From the NCBI GenBank assembly GCA_027621915.1, contig JAQCAD010000008.1, positions 30,797-94,796 of the forward strand: a stretch of 64,000 nucleotides of DNA. Reading direction: 5' to 3'. Below are positions 7,575 to 16,132 of this stretch, one piece after another. Both the position numbers and the translations under genes were made by a program. Every line of letters begins with the position of its first letter. Positions within the stretch are counted from its first letter, which is position 1. The notes beneath the pieces were generated by a model. It did no database searches. It saw only the letters and a program-made list of their open reading frames with translations, and was not told where the DNA came from. This stretch comes from Pseudomonadota bacterium (GTDB lineage: Bacteria > Pseudomonadota > Gammaproteobacteria > Steroidobacterales > Woeseiaceae).

Positions 7575-8664
7575 TGTAAACTTCCGTAAACACGCGATCG
7601 AAGGTTTCCAGATCTTCGAGTTTCCCCATGCTGACCCTTGAGTAGTTGGGATAGAGCTCGAAGCTGCCGCGAATCAGGATGTCACGCTCATTCATCCGTT
7701 TCTGGAATAGAGTGGCGTTCCGGCCAATATCTGCATAGACGAAATTTGCCTGCGACGGCAATGGCTCGATTCCGTTCTTGCGAAACGTTTCGTTAACCAT
7801 GTTCCGGCCTTCAATGACTTTCGCGCGGGAGAACCGGATGAATTCGTCATCGTTGTAGCTGGCATATGCTGCTGCCAGCCCCGGACCGTTAGGCCAGGCC
7901 ATGACATGGCCGGAAATAATCGAGGCAAGATCCGGTCGCGCCATGCCATAACCGACACGCAACCCCGCCATACCGAATATTTTTGAGAACGTTCGCATGA
8001 CAACGACGTTTTCGTCCTCGCGTACAAGGTCAATCATAGACGTGTAGTCCGGTTCGTCCGTCAACTCGTTATAGGCTTCATCGATGATTACCGTCGCTTT
8101 CTTACCGACCGTCCGGCAAAAATGCCGCAGCAAATCGCCATCCAGAGCCATGCCGGTCGGGTTGTTCGGGTTGCAGATGTATACGAGGCTGACGCCATCG
8201 TCGACGGCTGCTGCCATTGCCTCGAGGTCGATGGACATGTCTTTGGCGAGCGGTACCGTTACCAGTTCGACACCCATTCTTATTGAATAGGCAATGTGAT
8301 CCGTATAGGTAAGCGCTGGCAGCAGTACCTTTCCTTTCTTTCCCCAGGCAACGAACGCGGCCTGCAGCGCTTCATTCGATCCGGACGAAAGGACCATGTT
8401 CTCGAGCGCAACTCCGTTTTTTGTGGAAATCGCGTTCAGGAGGTCGTCGGTAATCGATATCGGATAATAGGCGCCCATTTCGAGTGCTTTCGCGGCTGCC
8501 TTCAATGCGCTTGCGCTCGGACCATACGGGTTCTCGTTGAAGCGTAACGCTATCTTTCCTGGCGGCGGCCCATGCTGGGCGAAAGTGCCTTGTGCAAATG
8601 CAAGGCTTACGGCTCCGCTGACCATTGCGCGCATCACATCGCGGCGGTTTAACTGCATAGGCAT
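7567..8664 (-). CDS. Tat-exported HisC-like PLP aminotransferase
   Basis: Fold-type I aminotransferase (365 residues) close to histidinol-phosphate aminotransferases: it shows RFNENPYGPS, the cofactor-contacting SSGSNEAL, NPNNPTG, IIDEAYNE, the PLP lysine in FSKIFGMAGLRVGYG and a C-terminal RVSMG arginine. Unlike cytoplasmic HisC it begins with a twin-arginine leader (NRRDVMRAMVSGAVSLAFAQG), predicting folding with PLP in the cytoplasm and export by the Tat system. The start at 8664 has GAGG upstream; ATG 8658 is also possible. No his genes are nearby, so histidine synthesis is unlikely and a periplasmic amino-acid or amine transamination is inferred. It converges with the small secreted protein gene. 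Confidence 0.88.
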   Translation of the reverse strand: MPMQLNRRDVMRAMVSGAVSLAFAQGTFAQHGPPPGKIALRFNENPYGPSASALKAAAKALEMGAYYPISITDDLLNAISTKNGVALENMVLSSGSNEALQAAFVAWGKKGKVLLPALTYTDHIAYSIRMGVELVTVPLAKDMSIDLEAMAAAVDDGVSLVYICNPNNPTGMALDGDLLRHFCRTVGKKATVIIDEAYNELTDEPDYTSMIDLVREDENVVVMRTFSKIFGMAGLRVGYGMARPDLASIISGHVMAWPNGPGLAAAYASYNDDEFIRFSRAKVIEGRNMVNETFRKNGIEPLPSQANFVYADIGRNATLFQKRMNERDILIRGSFELYPNYSRVSMGKLEDLETFDRVFTEVYNS

Positions 8665-8710
8665 ATTCTCGTTCCTCGGAATTCATTCGCGGCCAAGGCC
8701 AGCGGAGAAA

Positions 8711-9412
8711 TCACTGATCCAGCAATATTGAAACCCTGCGATTTCGTTTACCTTTCTTCTCAACTTTTCCCACCTTAAACCTGCCCACCTCCCCCGTCGA
8801 CCGGAGGTGTGTACCGCCACAGGGTTGTAAATCGACGTCCCCGATTTCCAGCAATCGAACTTTCCCGGCACCCTTCGGCGGTTGCACGGACATCGTCCTG
8901 ACCAGTTCCGGCTGTGCCTCGAGTTCCGCGTCAGAAATCCAGCGGCAGGTGACCGGATGATTTGCGTCTACCAGTGCCTGAACGTTCAGAGTGACCTGCT
9001 CTTTGTCGACCGTGTCCTCCATATCGAAATCCAGTCGGCTCCTGTCGGCGGAAATGTTGCCGCCCGTGACGCCGTACTTGAGAACGGACCCAAGCAGATG
9101 CAAGGCTGTGTGCATGCGCATATGCAGGTAGCGCCGGTCCCAGTCGAGAGTCGCAATCACTGCCGTTCCCACCGGCGGCAAGGCAACTCCGTCAGCGACC
9201 AGATGGCATATTGCGCCGTCTTCACCATAGCGAGTGTCTACGATTGTGGCGTCACCAGCTTCCCAGCTGATTCGTCCGGTGTCGCCGGGTTGTCCGCCAC
9301 CCATAGGGTAGAACACGGTCCGGTCCAGCACGATCGCACCCTCGCCGGCAGCTATGACAGTTGCTTCGCACTCCCTTAAATAGGAATCCTCTCTGAATAA
9401 TTGTTCGCTCAT
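8711..9412 (-). CDS. Alanyl-tRNA editing protein, AlaX family
   Basis: Free-standing trans-editing hydrolase (233 residues) that removes serine or glycine from mischarged tRNA-Ala in the cytoplasm. It has the AlaRS-type editing fold: an N-terminal FYPMGGGQPGDTG, the zinc-binding pair MHTALHLL (HxxxH) near residue 102, and PCGGTHLRSTGEVG near residue 185 supplying the Cys and His. ATG 9412 is used; a GTG two codons upstream is an alternative. The length matches AlaX-M proteins rather than full AlaRS. The divergent neighbour is dapF, with about 80 bases between the start codons, so the two may share a control region. Confidence 0.92.
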   Translation of the reverse strand: MSEQLFREDSYLRECEATVIAAGEGAIVLDRTVFYPMGGGQPGDTGRISWEAGDATIVDTRYGEDGAICHLVADGVALPPVGTAVIATLDWDRRYLHMRMHTALHLLGSVLKYGVTGGNISADRSRLDFDMEDTVDKEQVTLNVQALVDANHPVTCRWISDAELEAQPELVRTMSVQPPKGAGKVRLLEIGDVDLQPCGGTHLRSTGEVGRFKVGKVEKKGKRNRRVSILLDQ

Positions 9413-9494
9413 CGACACGATCTTTCGGCACGGGATGGGATCAAATGTACTCTATAATCGTGCAACGTTCACGAAACGAGCACGGTTCGACCAC

Positions 9495-10355
9495 ATGACT
9501 CAAGCTCCATATTTTGGCACGACTCCGTCGGGCCGCTTTTTTGTCAAAATGCATGGCCTGCAAAATCACTTCGTTATTACCGATGCACGCAGTGAGGAAT
9601 ACCGGCCGTCTGACGACGAGATTATTCGTATCTGCGATCAGAAGACGGGCATTGGCGGCGATCAGTTGCTGATCATTCAACCACCGACCGAAGTGGGGCG
9701 CGCCGGTGCGGCGAGCGCATTCATGCGAATTTTGAATGTGGATGCGCGCGAAGTAGAGGCTTGCGGCAATGCCACCCGATGTGTCGCCTGGCTGCTGATG
9801 GAAGAAGAGGGGAGCGATGAAATTACCCTCGAGACACTGGCCGGGGTGATTGCATGTAAAAAAACCGGAGAACGGGAAGTCAGTTGTGCAATGGGCCGAG
9901 TTTCGATGAATTGGCAGGATGTGCCACTCTCCGAAGATCGCGACACGCTCCATCTGAATCTCGGCCAGGGGCCGCTCCGTGACGGTGTGGCGCTCAACAT
10001 TGGCAATCCGCATGTCGTTTTTTTCGTTGGCGACACAGACACCGTTGATATCGAATCGATAGCGCCGGGCATTCAGACGGACGCGCTCTTCCCCGACCAG
10101 GTGAACGTAGGCGTTGCGACAATCGAATCGAGCAGTCATATGTCGCTCAAGGTGTACGAGCGAGGCGCGGGTTTGACCATGGCTTGCGGTAGTGGTGCAT
10201 GCGCGGCTGTCTATGCTGCAATTGCGCGAGGCCTGACGGACAAGAACACGATGACAGTCAGCATGCCAGCTGGCGATATGCATATCGAAATTCGTGCGGA
10301 TGGCAATGCCATCATGACCGGGCCCGTGGAATTTTGTTTTTCGGGCTTCTATTAA
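9495..10355 (+). CDS. dapF: Diaminopimelate epimerase
   Basis: Converts LL- to meso-diaminopimelate in the cytoplasm for lysine and peptidoglycan synthesis. The family start KMHGLQNHFVITD is present with about 17 extra residues before it. The two active-site cysteines are in EACGNATRC (around residue 83) and in MACGSGACA (around residue 231), each in the correct half of the pseudosymmetric fold; GNPHVVFF and VGVATIE are also typical. In most gammaproteobacterial DapF the first motif reads GLGNDF; here it reads GLQNHF, replacing conserved Gly and Asp. The substitution and the extension make it slightly divergent, but both catalytic cysteines remain. ATG 9495 was chosen; its ribosome site is weak. 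Confidence 0.9.
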   Translation: MTQAPYFGTTPSGRFFVKMHGLQNHFVITDARSEEYRPSDDEIIRICDQKTGIGGDQLLIIQPPTEVGRAGAASAFMRILNVDAREVEACGNATRCVAWLLMEEEGSDEITLETLAGVIACKKTGEREVSCAMGRVSMNWQDVPLSEDRDTLHLNLGQGPLRDGVALNIGNPHVVFFVGDTDTVDIESIAPGIQTDALFPDQVNVGVATIESSSHMSLKVYERGAGLTMACGSGACAAVYAAIARGLTDKNTMTVSMPAGDMHIEIRADGNAIMTGPVEFCFSGFY

Positions 10356-10431
10356 TTGCGAGGACTGCTTTGTCGCCGAAAGCAGGTGTTAGAGTGATAG
10401 AGTTCTGAAGATTGAGTGCAAGGGGTGACTG

Positions 10432-11196
10432 ATGCGCGGTTTGAAAGGTAAAAACGTACTGGTAACTGGTGGAGCCAGCGGCATAGGCGAAGCGACCGCC
10501 GTGCGTTTCCTGGAAGAGGGATGCGCCGTTTGCGTCCTTGACAGCAGCGCAAAAGCGCGTACCCGGGTTGCCCGGGACCTGCCGGAATTGAGCGGGGTTA
10601 TCGACGCCGATGTATCGAGCATGGAACAGGTGCACCGGGCATTCGCGGAGGCAGTTGATTGCATGGGCTCGGTCGACGTGCTGATCAACAACGCCGGAAT
10701 CAGCATCCGTCATGGCTTCCTCGATATCACGCCAGCGGAGTGGGACAATGTGCTGGACGTCAACCTGAAGGGCGTATTCCATATCGCACAGACCGCCGCT
10801 CGTCACATGATGAATAAAGGCTCCGGCGTGATTCTCAACACCGCCTCAACGGCAGGCACGACAGGATACCCGCACTACGCCGATTACAGTGCCAGCAAGG
10901 GTGGCGTGATCGGGTTGACGAAGGCGATGGCACTGGAGCTGGCGCCCATCGTACGGGTGAACGCGATATCTCCGGGATATGTGCTTACTCCGATGCAACG
11001 AGCCGAGTACACCGACGCAATGCTTGACGCCGTGAACAGCAAGATCCCGATGCGACGCCACGCAAAGCCCGCTGAGATTGCCGCATTGTTTGCGTTCCTT
11101 GCCTCCGAGGACGCCGCGTTTGCCACCGGCCACGTTTATGTGATGGATGGCGCAGAAACGACCGGGGGCCTTTGCAGCCAGTGGGCCCACGAATAA
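10432..11196 (+). CDS. Short-chain dehydrogenase/reductase, copy 1
   Basis: Classical NAD(P)-dependent SDR of 254 residues. The nucleotide-binding TGGASGIG is at residues 12-19, NNAG at about 85, the catalytic Ser in NTASTAG and the YSASK pair at about residues 152-156. An Asp at the end of strand 2 (VLDSS) suggests NAD rather than NADP preference. A good ribosome site (AAGGGGTGACTG) precedes the ATG. The substrate cannot be told from sequence. It is followed 61 bases later by a second SDR with nearly the same N-terminal motif, so the pair probably arose by tandem duplication and diverged. Confidence 0.92.
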   Translation: MRGLKGKNVLVTGGASGIGEATAVRFLEEGCAVCVLDSSAKARTRVARDLPELSGVIDADVSSMEQVHRAFAEAVDCMGSVDVLINNAGISIRHGFLDITPAEWDNVLDVNLKGVFHIAQTAARHMMNKGSGVILNTASTAGTTGYPHYADYSASKGGVIGLTKAMALELAPIVRVNAISPGYVLTPMQRAEYTDAMLDAVNSKIPMRRHAKPAEIAALFAFLASEDAAFATGHVYVMDGAETTGGLCSQWAHE

Positions 11197-11257
11197 GTTT
11201 CTTAAACATGGCCCGCGGTACCACGTTTCTATCAATCGACATCAGAAGGCTAAAAGA

Positions 11258-12019
11258 ATGAGACTGGAAGGAAAGGTAGCTTTGATCACCGGAGGCACTT
11301 CGGGAATAGGCGAAGCCACTGCTGTGCGCTTCGCACACGAGGGGGCGTCAGTCGCGATCACCGGGCGCGATGCCGATCGTGGCGAGCGGGTAGTTCAGAC
11401 AATCATCGCAAATGGTGGCGAGGCGCTGTTCGTTCGCTCCGATGTGCGATTTGCCGACGAGTGTCGGCAAGCCGTCGAACAAACCCTCGAACGCTTTGGC
11501 AGGATTGACGTGTTGTTCAACAACGCCGGCGTATTCCATCCGCGAACCGTCCCCGAGTGCACGGAAGAGGAGTGGGATGAGACTATCGACTCCAGTCTCA
11601 AAGGCGCTTTTTTAATGTCGAAATTCGTCCTGCCCTCGATGATCGAACGCGGCAGCGGTTCGATCATCCACACCAGTTCCGGCTGGGGAATCCTGGGAGG
11701 CAACAAGGCGGCCGCGTACTGCGCCGCCAAAGGCGGCCTGGTCGTGATGACCAAAGCCATGGCAATCGATCATGGGCCCGACGGGATTCGCGTGAACTGC
11801 GTATGCCCCGGCGACGTGCTGACGCCCATGTTGCCCGATGATGCCGCCAAGCGTGGCATGTCCTGGGACGATTACGCGGTCGGCGCCGCCGACCGACCAC
11901 TCGGTCGCATCGGTACGGCAGATGACATCGCTAATGCGGTGCTGTTTCTGGCGTCCGATGAAGCCTCGTTCGTAACCGGCGAGGCGCTTGTCGTTGATGG
12001 TGGGGGCGTCGCCGGCTAA
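11258..12019 (+). CDS. Short-chain dehydrogenase/reductase, copy 2
   Basis: SDR of 253 residues with TGGTSGIGEATAVRF at the N-terminus, NNAGVF, the catalytic Ser of IHTSSGWG, the pair YCAAK and the C-terminal VDGGGVAG. ITGRDADRG after strand 2 carries an Arg, which favours NADP, so the cofactor may differ from copy 1. The start at 11258 follows AGAAGG and gives the normal SDR N-terminus; longer readings overlap copy 1. The 61-base gap and shared orientation suggest one transcription unit. Its substrate is unknown. Confidence 0.92.
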   Translation: MRLEGKVALITGGTSGIGEATAVRFAHEGASVAITGRDADRGERVVQTIIANGGEALFVRSDVRFADECRQAVEQTLERFGRIDVLFNNAGVFHPRTVPECTEEEWDETIDSSLKGAFLMSKFVLPSMIERGSGSIIHTSSGWGILGGNKAAAYCAAKGGLVVMTKAMAIDHGPDGIRVNCVCPGDVLTPMLPDDAAKRGMSWDDYAVGAADRPLGRIGTADDIANAVLFLASDEASFVTGEALVVDGGGVAG

Positions 12020-12072
12020 GGAAACGGGCCGACACACGCAAATTGAATCGAAACTTGTTGACGGAGCATCAT

Positions 12073-12540
12073 GTGAATTCTGATCGCGTAAACCGATGGC
12101 TTACGCTCGGTGCAAATCTTGGCGTATTGGTCGGTATTGTTCTCCTGATTGTGGAACTGAATCAGAACCGGGACATGATGCGGGCACAAACCCGCCACGA
12201 TCTCGCCGCGGGAATTGTCGACCTGCTTCAGGTTGCAGCCAGCAATGAGCAACTTGCCGACGTCATGTACCGGGCAGAATCGGGCGGGGAATTGACGCCG
12301 AGAGAGTTGTACCAGTTTGAAGCTCGCGCTAACGCGCTTTTTCGTTATTGGGAGGATGCCCACTACCAGTATCGTATGGGTCTGTACGACGAAATTGAAT
12401 TTGGGAAACAACTCGGCGCGTGGAGGAATTCCTTTGCCAAGTCCGGCCGGCAGGTAACATATTGGTGCAGAGTTCGATTACTCTACTCACCCGAATTCAT
12501 GATCGAAATGGATGGCCTGATACCCGACGGCGCTTGTTGA
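12073..12540 (+). CDS. Small membrane-anchored protein of unknown function
   Basis: A 155-residue protein with one N-terminal membrane helix (about residues 10-30: TLGANLGVLVGIVLLIVEL) followed by a soluble, mostly helical domain. I recognise the pattern, a helix followed by LNQNRDMMRAQTRHDL and a C-terminal FMIEMDGLIP, from uncharacterised proteins of marine gammaproteobacteria, but no function is known to me. The GTG at 12073 is chosen because GGAG (12063-12066) lies seven bases upstream; a TTG at 12043 is less likely. It sits between the SDR pair and an exported peptidase without helpful context. Confidence 0.72.
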   Translation: MNSDRVNRWLTLGANLGVLVGIVLLIVELNQNRDMMRAQTRHDLAAGIVDLLQVAASNEQLADVMYRAESGGELTPRELYQFEARANALFRYWEDAHYQYRMGLYDEIEFGKQLGAWRNSFAKSGRQVTYWCRVRLLYSPEFMIEMDGLIPDGAC

Positions 12541-12602
12541 TCGAGACGAATGGGTCAGTGCCAGCAATAAAATTGATGACTGTACTTTTTGACGAGACTC
12601 TA

Positions 12603-13997
12603 ATGAGAAAAATCGTAATTTTGTTCGCCTCCACACTGATGGTTTTCGCCGCGGCAACAGCGCAGGACGTCAACTCCGAACACGCCCGCAAGACGCTGGA
12701 GATCTACACTCGAATTATTGAAGTGGAGACGGCGAAGAATCTCGGCAACGTGCCGGAGGTGGCAAACTACCTGGCGAATGAGCTCATTGCTGCGGGATTT
12801 CCCGCAGGAGATGTTGAAGTGCTGCCAAATGGCGAGACAGCATCCCTGATTGCGAGATATCGCGGAGACGATTCGTCCGGCAGAGCGCCGATACTCTTAC
12901 TGGGCCATATGGATGTCGTCGAAGCTCGCCCCGAAGACTGGGAGCGACCGCCATTCAAACTGACCAAAGACGAGACGTATTTCTACGCCCGAGGCACCAT
13001 CGACAATAAATTTGGTGTTGCACAGCTCACGTCGACCTTCATTCGCCTGATGAAAGAGGGATTTGTGCCCAACCGGGATCTGATTCTCGTGTTTTCCGGC
13101 GATGAAGAAAGCGGCATGGTCACGACCCGCCAGCTCGCCTACGAACGCGAAGACCTTGCCGAAGCAGAGTTCGCATTGAACTCCGACGCAGGTGGTGGTG
13201 ACCTGAGCGTGGATGGCAAGGCGCTGGTCTACAACATCCAGGCTGCCGAGAAGACCTACGTCACGTGGGAGATGACGGTGCGCAATCCCGGCGGGCACAG
13301 TTCAAGACCGAGGCCGGACAACGCGATCTACGATCTGGCGAATGCGATCAGCAAGATACAGGCCCACCGCTTCCCGGTGCGCTGGAACCCGATGACGCTG
13401 GAATTTTTCGAGGTGACGGGTTCACAAATGGGCGGCGAGCTCGGCGATGCGATGGTCCGGTTTGCGAGGAATCCTGAAGATAAAACTGCGTCGGATCGGC
13501 TCTCGGTCGAATCGTCTTACGTTGGCACCACGCGCACAACCTGCGTCGTCACGATGTTGCGAGCTGGTCATGCCGAAAATGCGTTGCCGCAATCCGCCAC
13601 GGCCACCGTTAATTGCCGAATCTTCGTCGGCGTACCCGCAGCCGATGTATTGAGAACGTTGCAACAGGTCGTCGGCAATGACGCGATCGAGTTCGAGGAA
13701 ACCTACGAACCCACTGAAAGCCCGGTTTCAGAATTACGCGAAGATGTTCGTGCCGCTATCAGTGAAGCGGTGCAAGGGCGTTACCCGGGCGTAAGAATGA
13801 TCGCTTACATGGAATCGGGCGGAACCGACGGGATGCATTTTCGCAGGGCCGGAATTCCCACATGGGCGGCGAGCGGCATTTTCATGAATCCGGACGAAAT
13901 GTTCGCTCACGGTCTCAATGAACGAGTCCCCATCAAAACCTTTTACGATGCGCTGGATCACTGGACGATCATCATTAAGGAACTGACGGGGGATTGA
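12603..13997 (+). CDS. Exported M20-family metallopeptidase
   Basis: Zinc-dependent peptidase or amidohydrolase (464 residues) with a signal peptide (about residues 1-20, ending ATAQ), so it should act in the periplasm. The metal site is visible: LLGHMDVVEA (His and Asp), FSGDEESGM (catalytic Glu-Glu), ALNSDAGGGD and, near the C-terminus, a GTDGMHFRRAGIP His. The dimerisation domain contains GGHSSRP with the conserved His. ATG 12603 was chosen because it opens the signal peptide; longer readings overlap the preceding gene. The family hydrolyses dipeptides, carboxypeptidase substrates or acylated amino acids. It fits the peptide-scavenging theme of the window, together with the gamma-glutamyltransferase. 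Confidence 0.9.
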   Translation: MRKIVILFASTLMVFAAATAQDVNSEHARKTLEIYTRIIEVETAKNLGNVPEVANYLANELIAAGFPAGDVEVLPNGETASLIARYRGDDSSGRAPILLLGHMDVVEARPEDWERPPFKLTKDETYFYARGTIDNKFGVAQLTSTFIRLMKEGFVPNRDLILVFSGDEESGMVTTRQLAYEREDLAEAEFALNSDAGGGDLSVDGKALVYNIQAAEKTYVTWEMTVRNPGGHSSRPRPDNAIYDLANAISKIQAHRFPVRWNPMTLEFFEVTGSQMGGELGDAMVRFARNPEDKTASDRLSVESSYVGTTRTTCVVTMLRAGHAENALPQSATATVNCRIFVGVPAADVLRTLQQVVGNDAIEFEETYEPTESPVSELREDVRAAISEAVQGRYPGVRMIAYMESGGTDGMHFRRAGIPTWAASGIFMNPDEMFAHGLNERVPIKTFYDALDHWTIIIKELTGD

Positions 13998-14074
13998 TTG
14001 CCTGAAGTAAATCAACCAGGTCATCCAATCGAATTCTTTTCGCCAGCCGGACGTGCCCGCAACCGGAGAAAGTA

Positions 14075-14602
14075 ATGAAAAAAGCGTGGAGCCTCGCGAT
14101 ACTGTTTGTCGCCGCATGCGTGCAACCAGACAACGCATCAAATTCAGGCGGTAGCAGTCCTCTCGATGGGGCATGGAAATTGGTCGCTTCCGAGGCAGTT
14201 TCGCCAAATGGCGAACGCTTTCCCGGCCACTCTCAGGAAAGCTTTCTACTGTTCGCAGGCGATTACTACAGCATGAACTGGGCGACAGGAACGTCGTCCG
14301 CACCATTTTCCAGAGAGCCACTTCGACCGAATGACGCCGAAAAGGTAGCACGGTACAACACGCTTATTGTTAACGCCGGGCGATTTGACGTATCGGGCGG
14401 AGTGCTGACGATCCATCCTGATTTCGCGCTGGTACCAGAATACGTAGGTGGTCTCGGCGAATTTGACTACGTTCTGAGTGGCGATATGCTCGATCTCGAA
14501 TGGCATACGATCGAATCTGCTGACGGCACCCCTGATCCAAACACGGCTATCGGCGTGCGATTTCACTACAAGTTTGTACGTCGCCAGGCGGGGGCGCCGT
14601 AG
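14075..14602 (+). CDS. Lipoprotein with lipocalin-like domain, unknown function
   Basis: A 175-residue lipoprotein: the signal peptide ends in the lipobox VAAC, so Cys15 would carry the lipid. A Ser/Gly/Asn-rich linker follows, then a domain beginning LDGAWKLVASEAV with FDVSGGVLTIHP and FDYVLSGDMLDLEWH, a pattern like the lipocalin-like domains of uncharacterised secreted proteins (DGxWkL ... G.Y). Function is unknown; ligand binding is only suggested by the fold. It follows the M20 peptidase by 77 bases and converges with an NhaC gene. Confidence 0.75.
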   Translation: MKKAWSLAILFVAACVQPDNASNSGGSSPLDGAWKLVASEAVSPNGERFPGHSQESFLLFAGDYYSMNWATGTSSAPFSREPLRPNDAEKVARYNTLIVNAGRFDVSGGVLTIHPDFALVPEYVGGLGEFDYVLSGDMLDLEWHTIESADGTPDPNTAIGVRFHYKFVRRQAGAP

Positions 14603-14664
14603 ATTTTCAGATAGCTACCTTTTCTCGCGCAAAGCGAACAGGCTACTTGTATTGCGGTATTCAG

Positions 14665-16077
14665 TCAGGCGATGAAGCTGAATAGGAAAAAAGCGACGGT
14701 GGCAAACGCGGCTGCGACCATTGCATAAGGTAATTGTGTCCGCACGTGGTCGATATGGTCTGTGGCGGAAGCCATGGATGCCACCACTGTGGTATCGCTG
14801 ATCGGCGATGCGTGATCGCCAAATATCGCGCCGGATATCGCGGCGCCGAGCAAGAGCGGTACAGGCAAGCCAAGCGTTGTCGCAATCGGAATCGCAATCG
14901 GAATCATGATCGCAAATGTGCCCCAGCTTGAGCCAACAGAGAACGCGATGAACGACGATGTAATGAAAATGAGTGGCGCAAGGAGTGGCGTAGGGATCGC
15001 GTCTCCAACAGCGGTGGCCACGTAGAGCCCGGTGCCCAGCAGGTTGGCAACGTCGCCCAGTGCGAGTGCTAACAGTAGTATCGTTGAGATCGGTAACAGG
15101 CCACCTGCGCCCTTCATGAAAATTCTCATGAGCTCATTCACAGAGCTGGTGCCCTTCGACAAGATCATGATCCAGGAAACCAGAAGCGCGAAGCTGACAG
15201 ACCAGAGTATAGACACCGATCCGGAGCCCTCAATGATGTTGCCATCACCGGTAATGTAGAGACCGACCGGCATCATCAGGATCATCGCCATAATCGGTAG
15301 CACCATCAGCATCGCCGATGGAATCTGCCCAGGCTTGTCGACAATTACCTCGGCAGAAATATCAACCATGGGCGTTGCGTCCGGCCAGAGAACTTCGCCC
15401 GCTTGCGTTCGTTCTTCGGCTTTCTTCATCGGTCCGATATTGATGTTTTTCCAAATAACGACGGCGGACAAAACAATTGCGGCAATGGCGTAGAAGTTAT
15501 AAGGAATGGAAGCGATAAAGGTTTCCAGCGGGTTCTCGACTCCTGTCGATGCGATCAGGCCAATGATGACTGCACCCCAGGCGTTCAGAGGAATCATCAC
15601 GCATACCGGTGCCGATGTTGCATCAATCAGGTAGGCAAGCTTCTCCCGAGAGACTTTATATCGATCGAATAGTGGTCGACTGACTGAGCCGGCGACGAGC
15701 AACGTGATATTGGATTCAATAAAGATCACGAGGCCCGTGACCCAGGCAAGAATCTGTGCACGAAAGCCATTGTGGACCCAACGCCGTGTTTCCAGGAAGT
15801 GTACAAAGCCGCGGACTCCGCCCGAGTGCTCGATGGTTGCGATCAGCGAACCGATAATCAGCGTGAAGATCAGGACGCGCGTATCACCCGGATCAGAAAA
15901 CACATTGACTATGCCGTCCAGTCCGGCGGTAACACCGGTCAGCGGATTGAAGCCGTTCAATAGCGTGAAGCCCATCCAGATGCCTGCAAACAGTGACAGA
16001 ATTACCTGCTTGCTCCAGATCGCAAGGACAATGGCGATGATTGGTGGCAGTACGGAATACCAGCTTGGATCGGTCAT
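14665..16077 (-). CDS. NhaC-family antiporter, copy 1
   Basis: Inner-membrane secondary transporter (470 residues, about 11-12 helices) of the NhaC family, normally Na+/H+ or solute/Na+ exchangers. Family marks are the start WYSVLPPIIAIVLAIWSKQVILSL (shown in parts), FIESNITLLVAGSVSRPL, APVCVMIPLNAWGAVI, SSWGTFAIMIP and GDHASPISDTTVVAS. It is one of three NhaC homologues in the window, each beside a catabolic enzyme, which suggests some of them carry organic substrates. Upstream on the same strand lies a 2OG-Fe(II) oxygenase 55 bases away, so these two may form an operon. The ribosome site is weak. Confidence 0.92.
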   Translation of the reverse strand: MTDPSWYSVLPPIIAIVLAIWSKQVILSLFAGIWMGFTLLNGFNPLTGVTAGLDGIVNVFSDPGDTRVLIFTLIIGSLIATIEHSGGVRGFVHFLETRRWVHNGFRAQILAWVTGLVIFIESNITLLVAGSVSRPLFDRYKVSREKLAYLIDATSAPVCVMIPLNAWGAVIIGLIASTGVENPLETFIASIPYNFYAIAAIVLSAVVIWKNINIGPMKKAEERTQAGEVLWPDATPMVDISAEVIVDKPGQIPSAMLMVLPIMAMILMMPVGLYITGDGNIIEGSGSVSILWSVSFALLVSWIMILSKGTSSVNELMRIFMKGAGGLLPISTILLLALALGDVANLLGTGLYVATAVGDAIPTPLLAPLIFITSSFIAFSVGSSWGTFAIMIPIAIPIATTLGLPVPLLLGAAISGAIFGDHASPISDTTVVASMASATDHIDHVRTQLPYAMVAAAFATVAFFLFSFIA

Positions 16078-16132
16078 AGTCTGTTCTTGTTGTTATCAGG
16101 ACGACCCCGACTGTAATGCAACAGCGTCGTTT

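Noticed and set aside
9441..10283. Long minus-strand open frame of 280 codons
   Set aside because: It is fully antisense to dapF, lacks any family motif and has the His/Arg/Cys-rich composition typical of a complementary-strand shadow.
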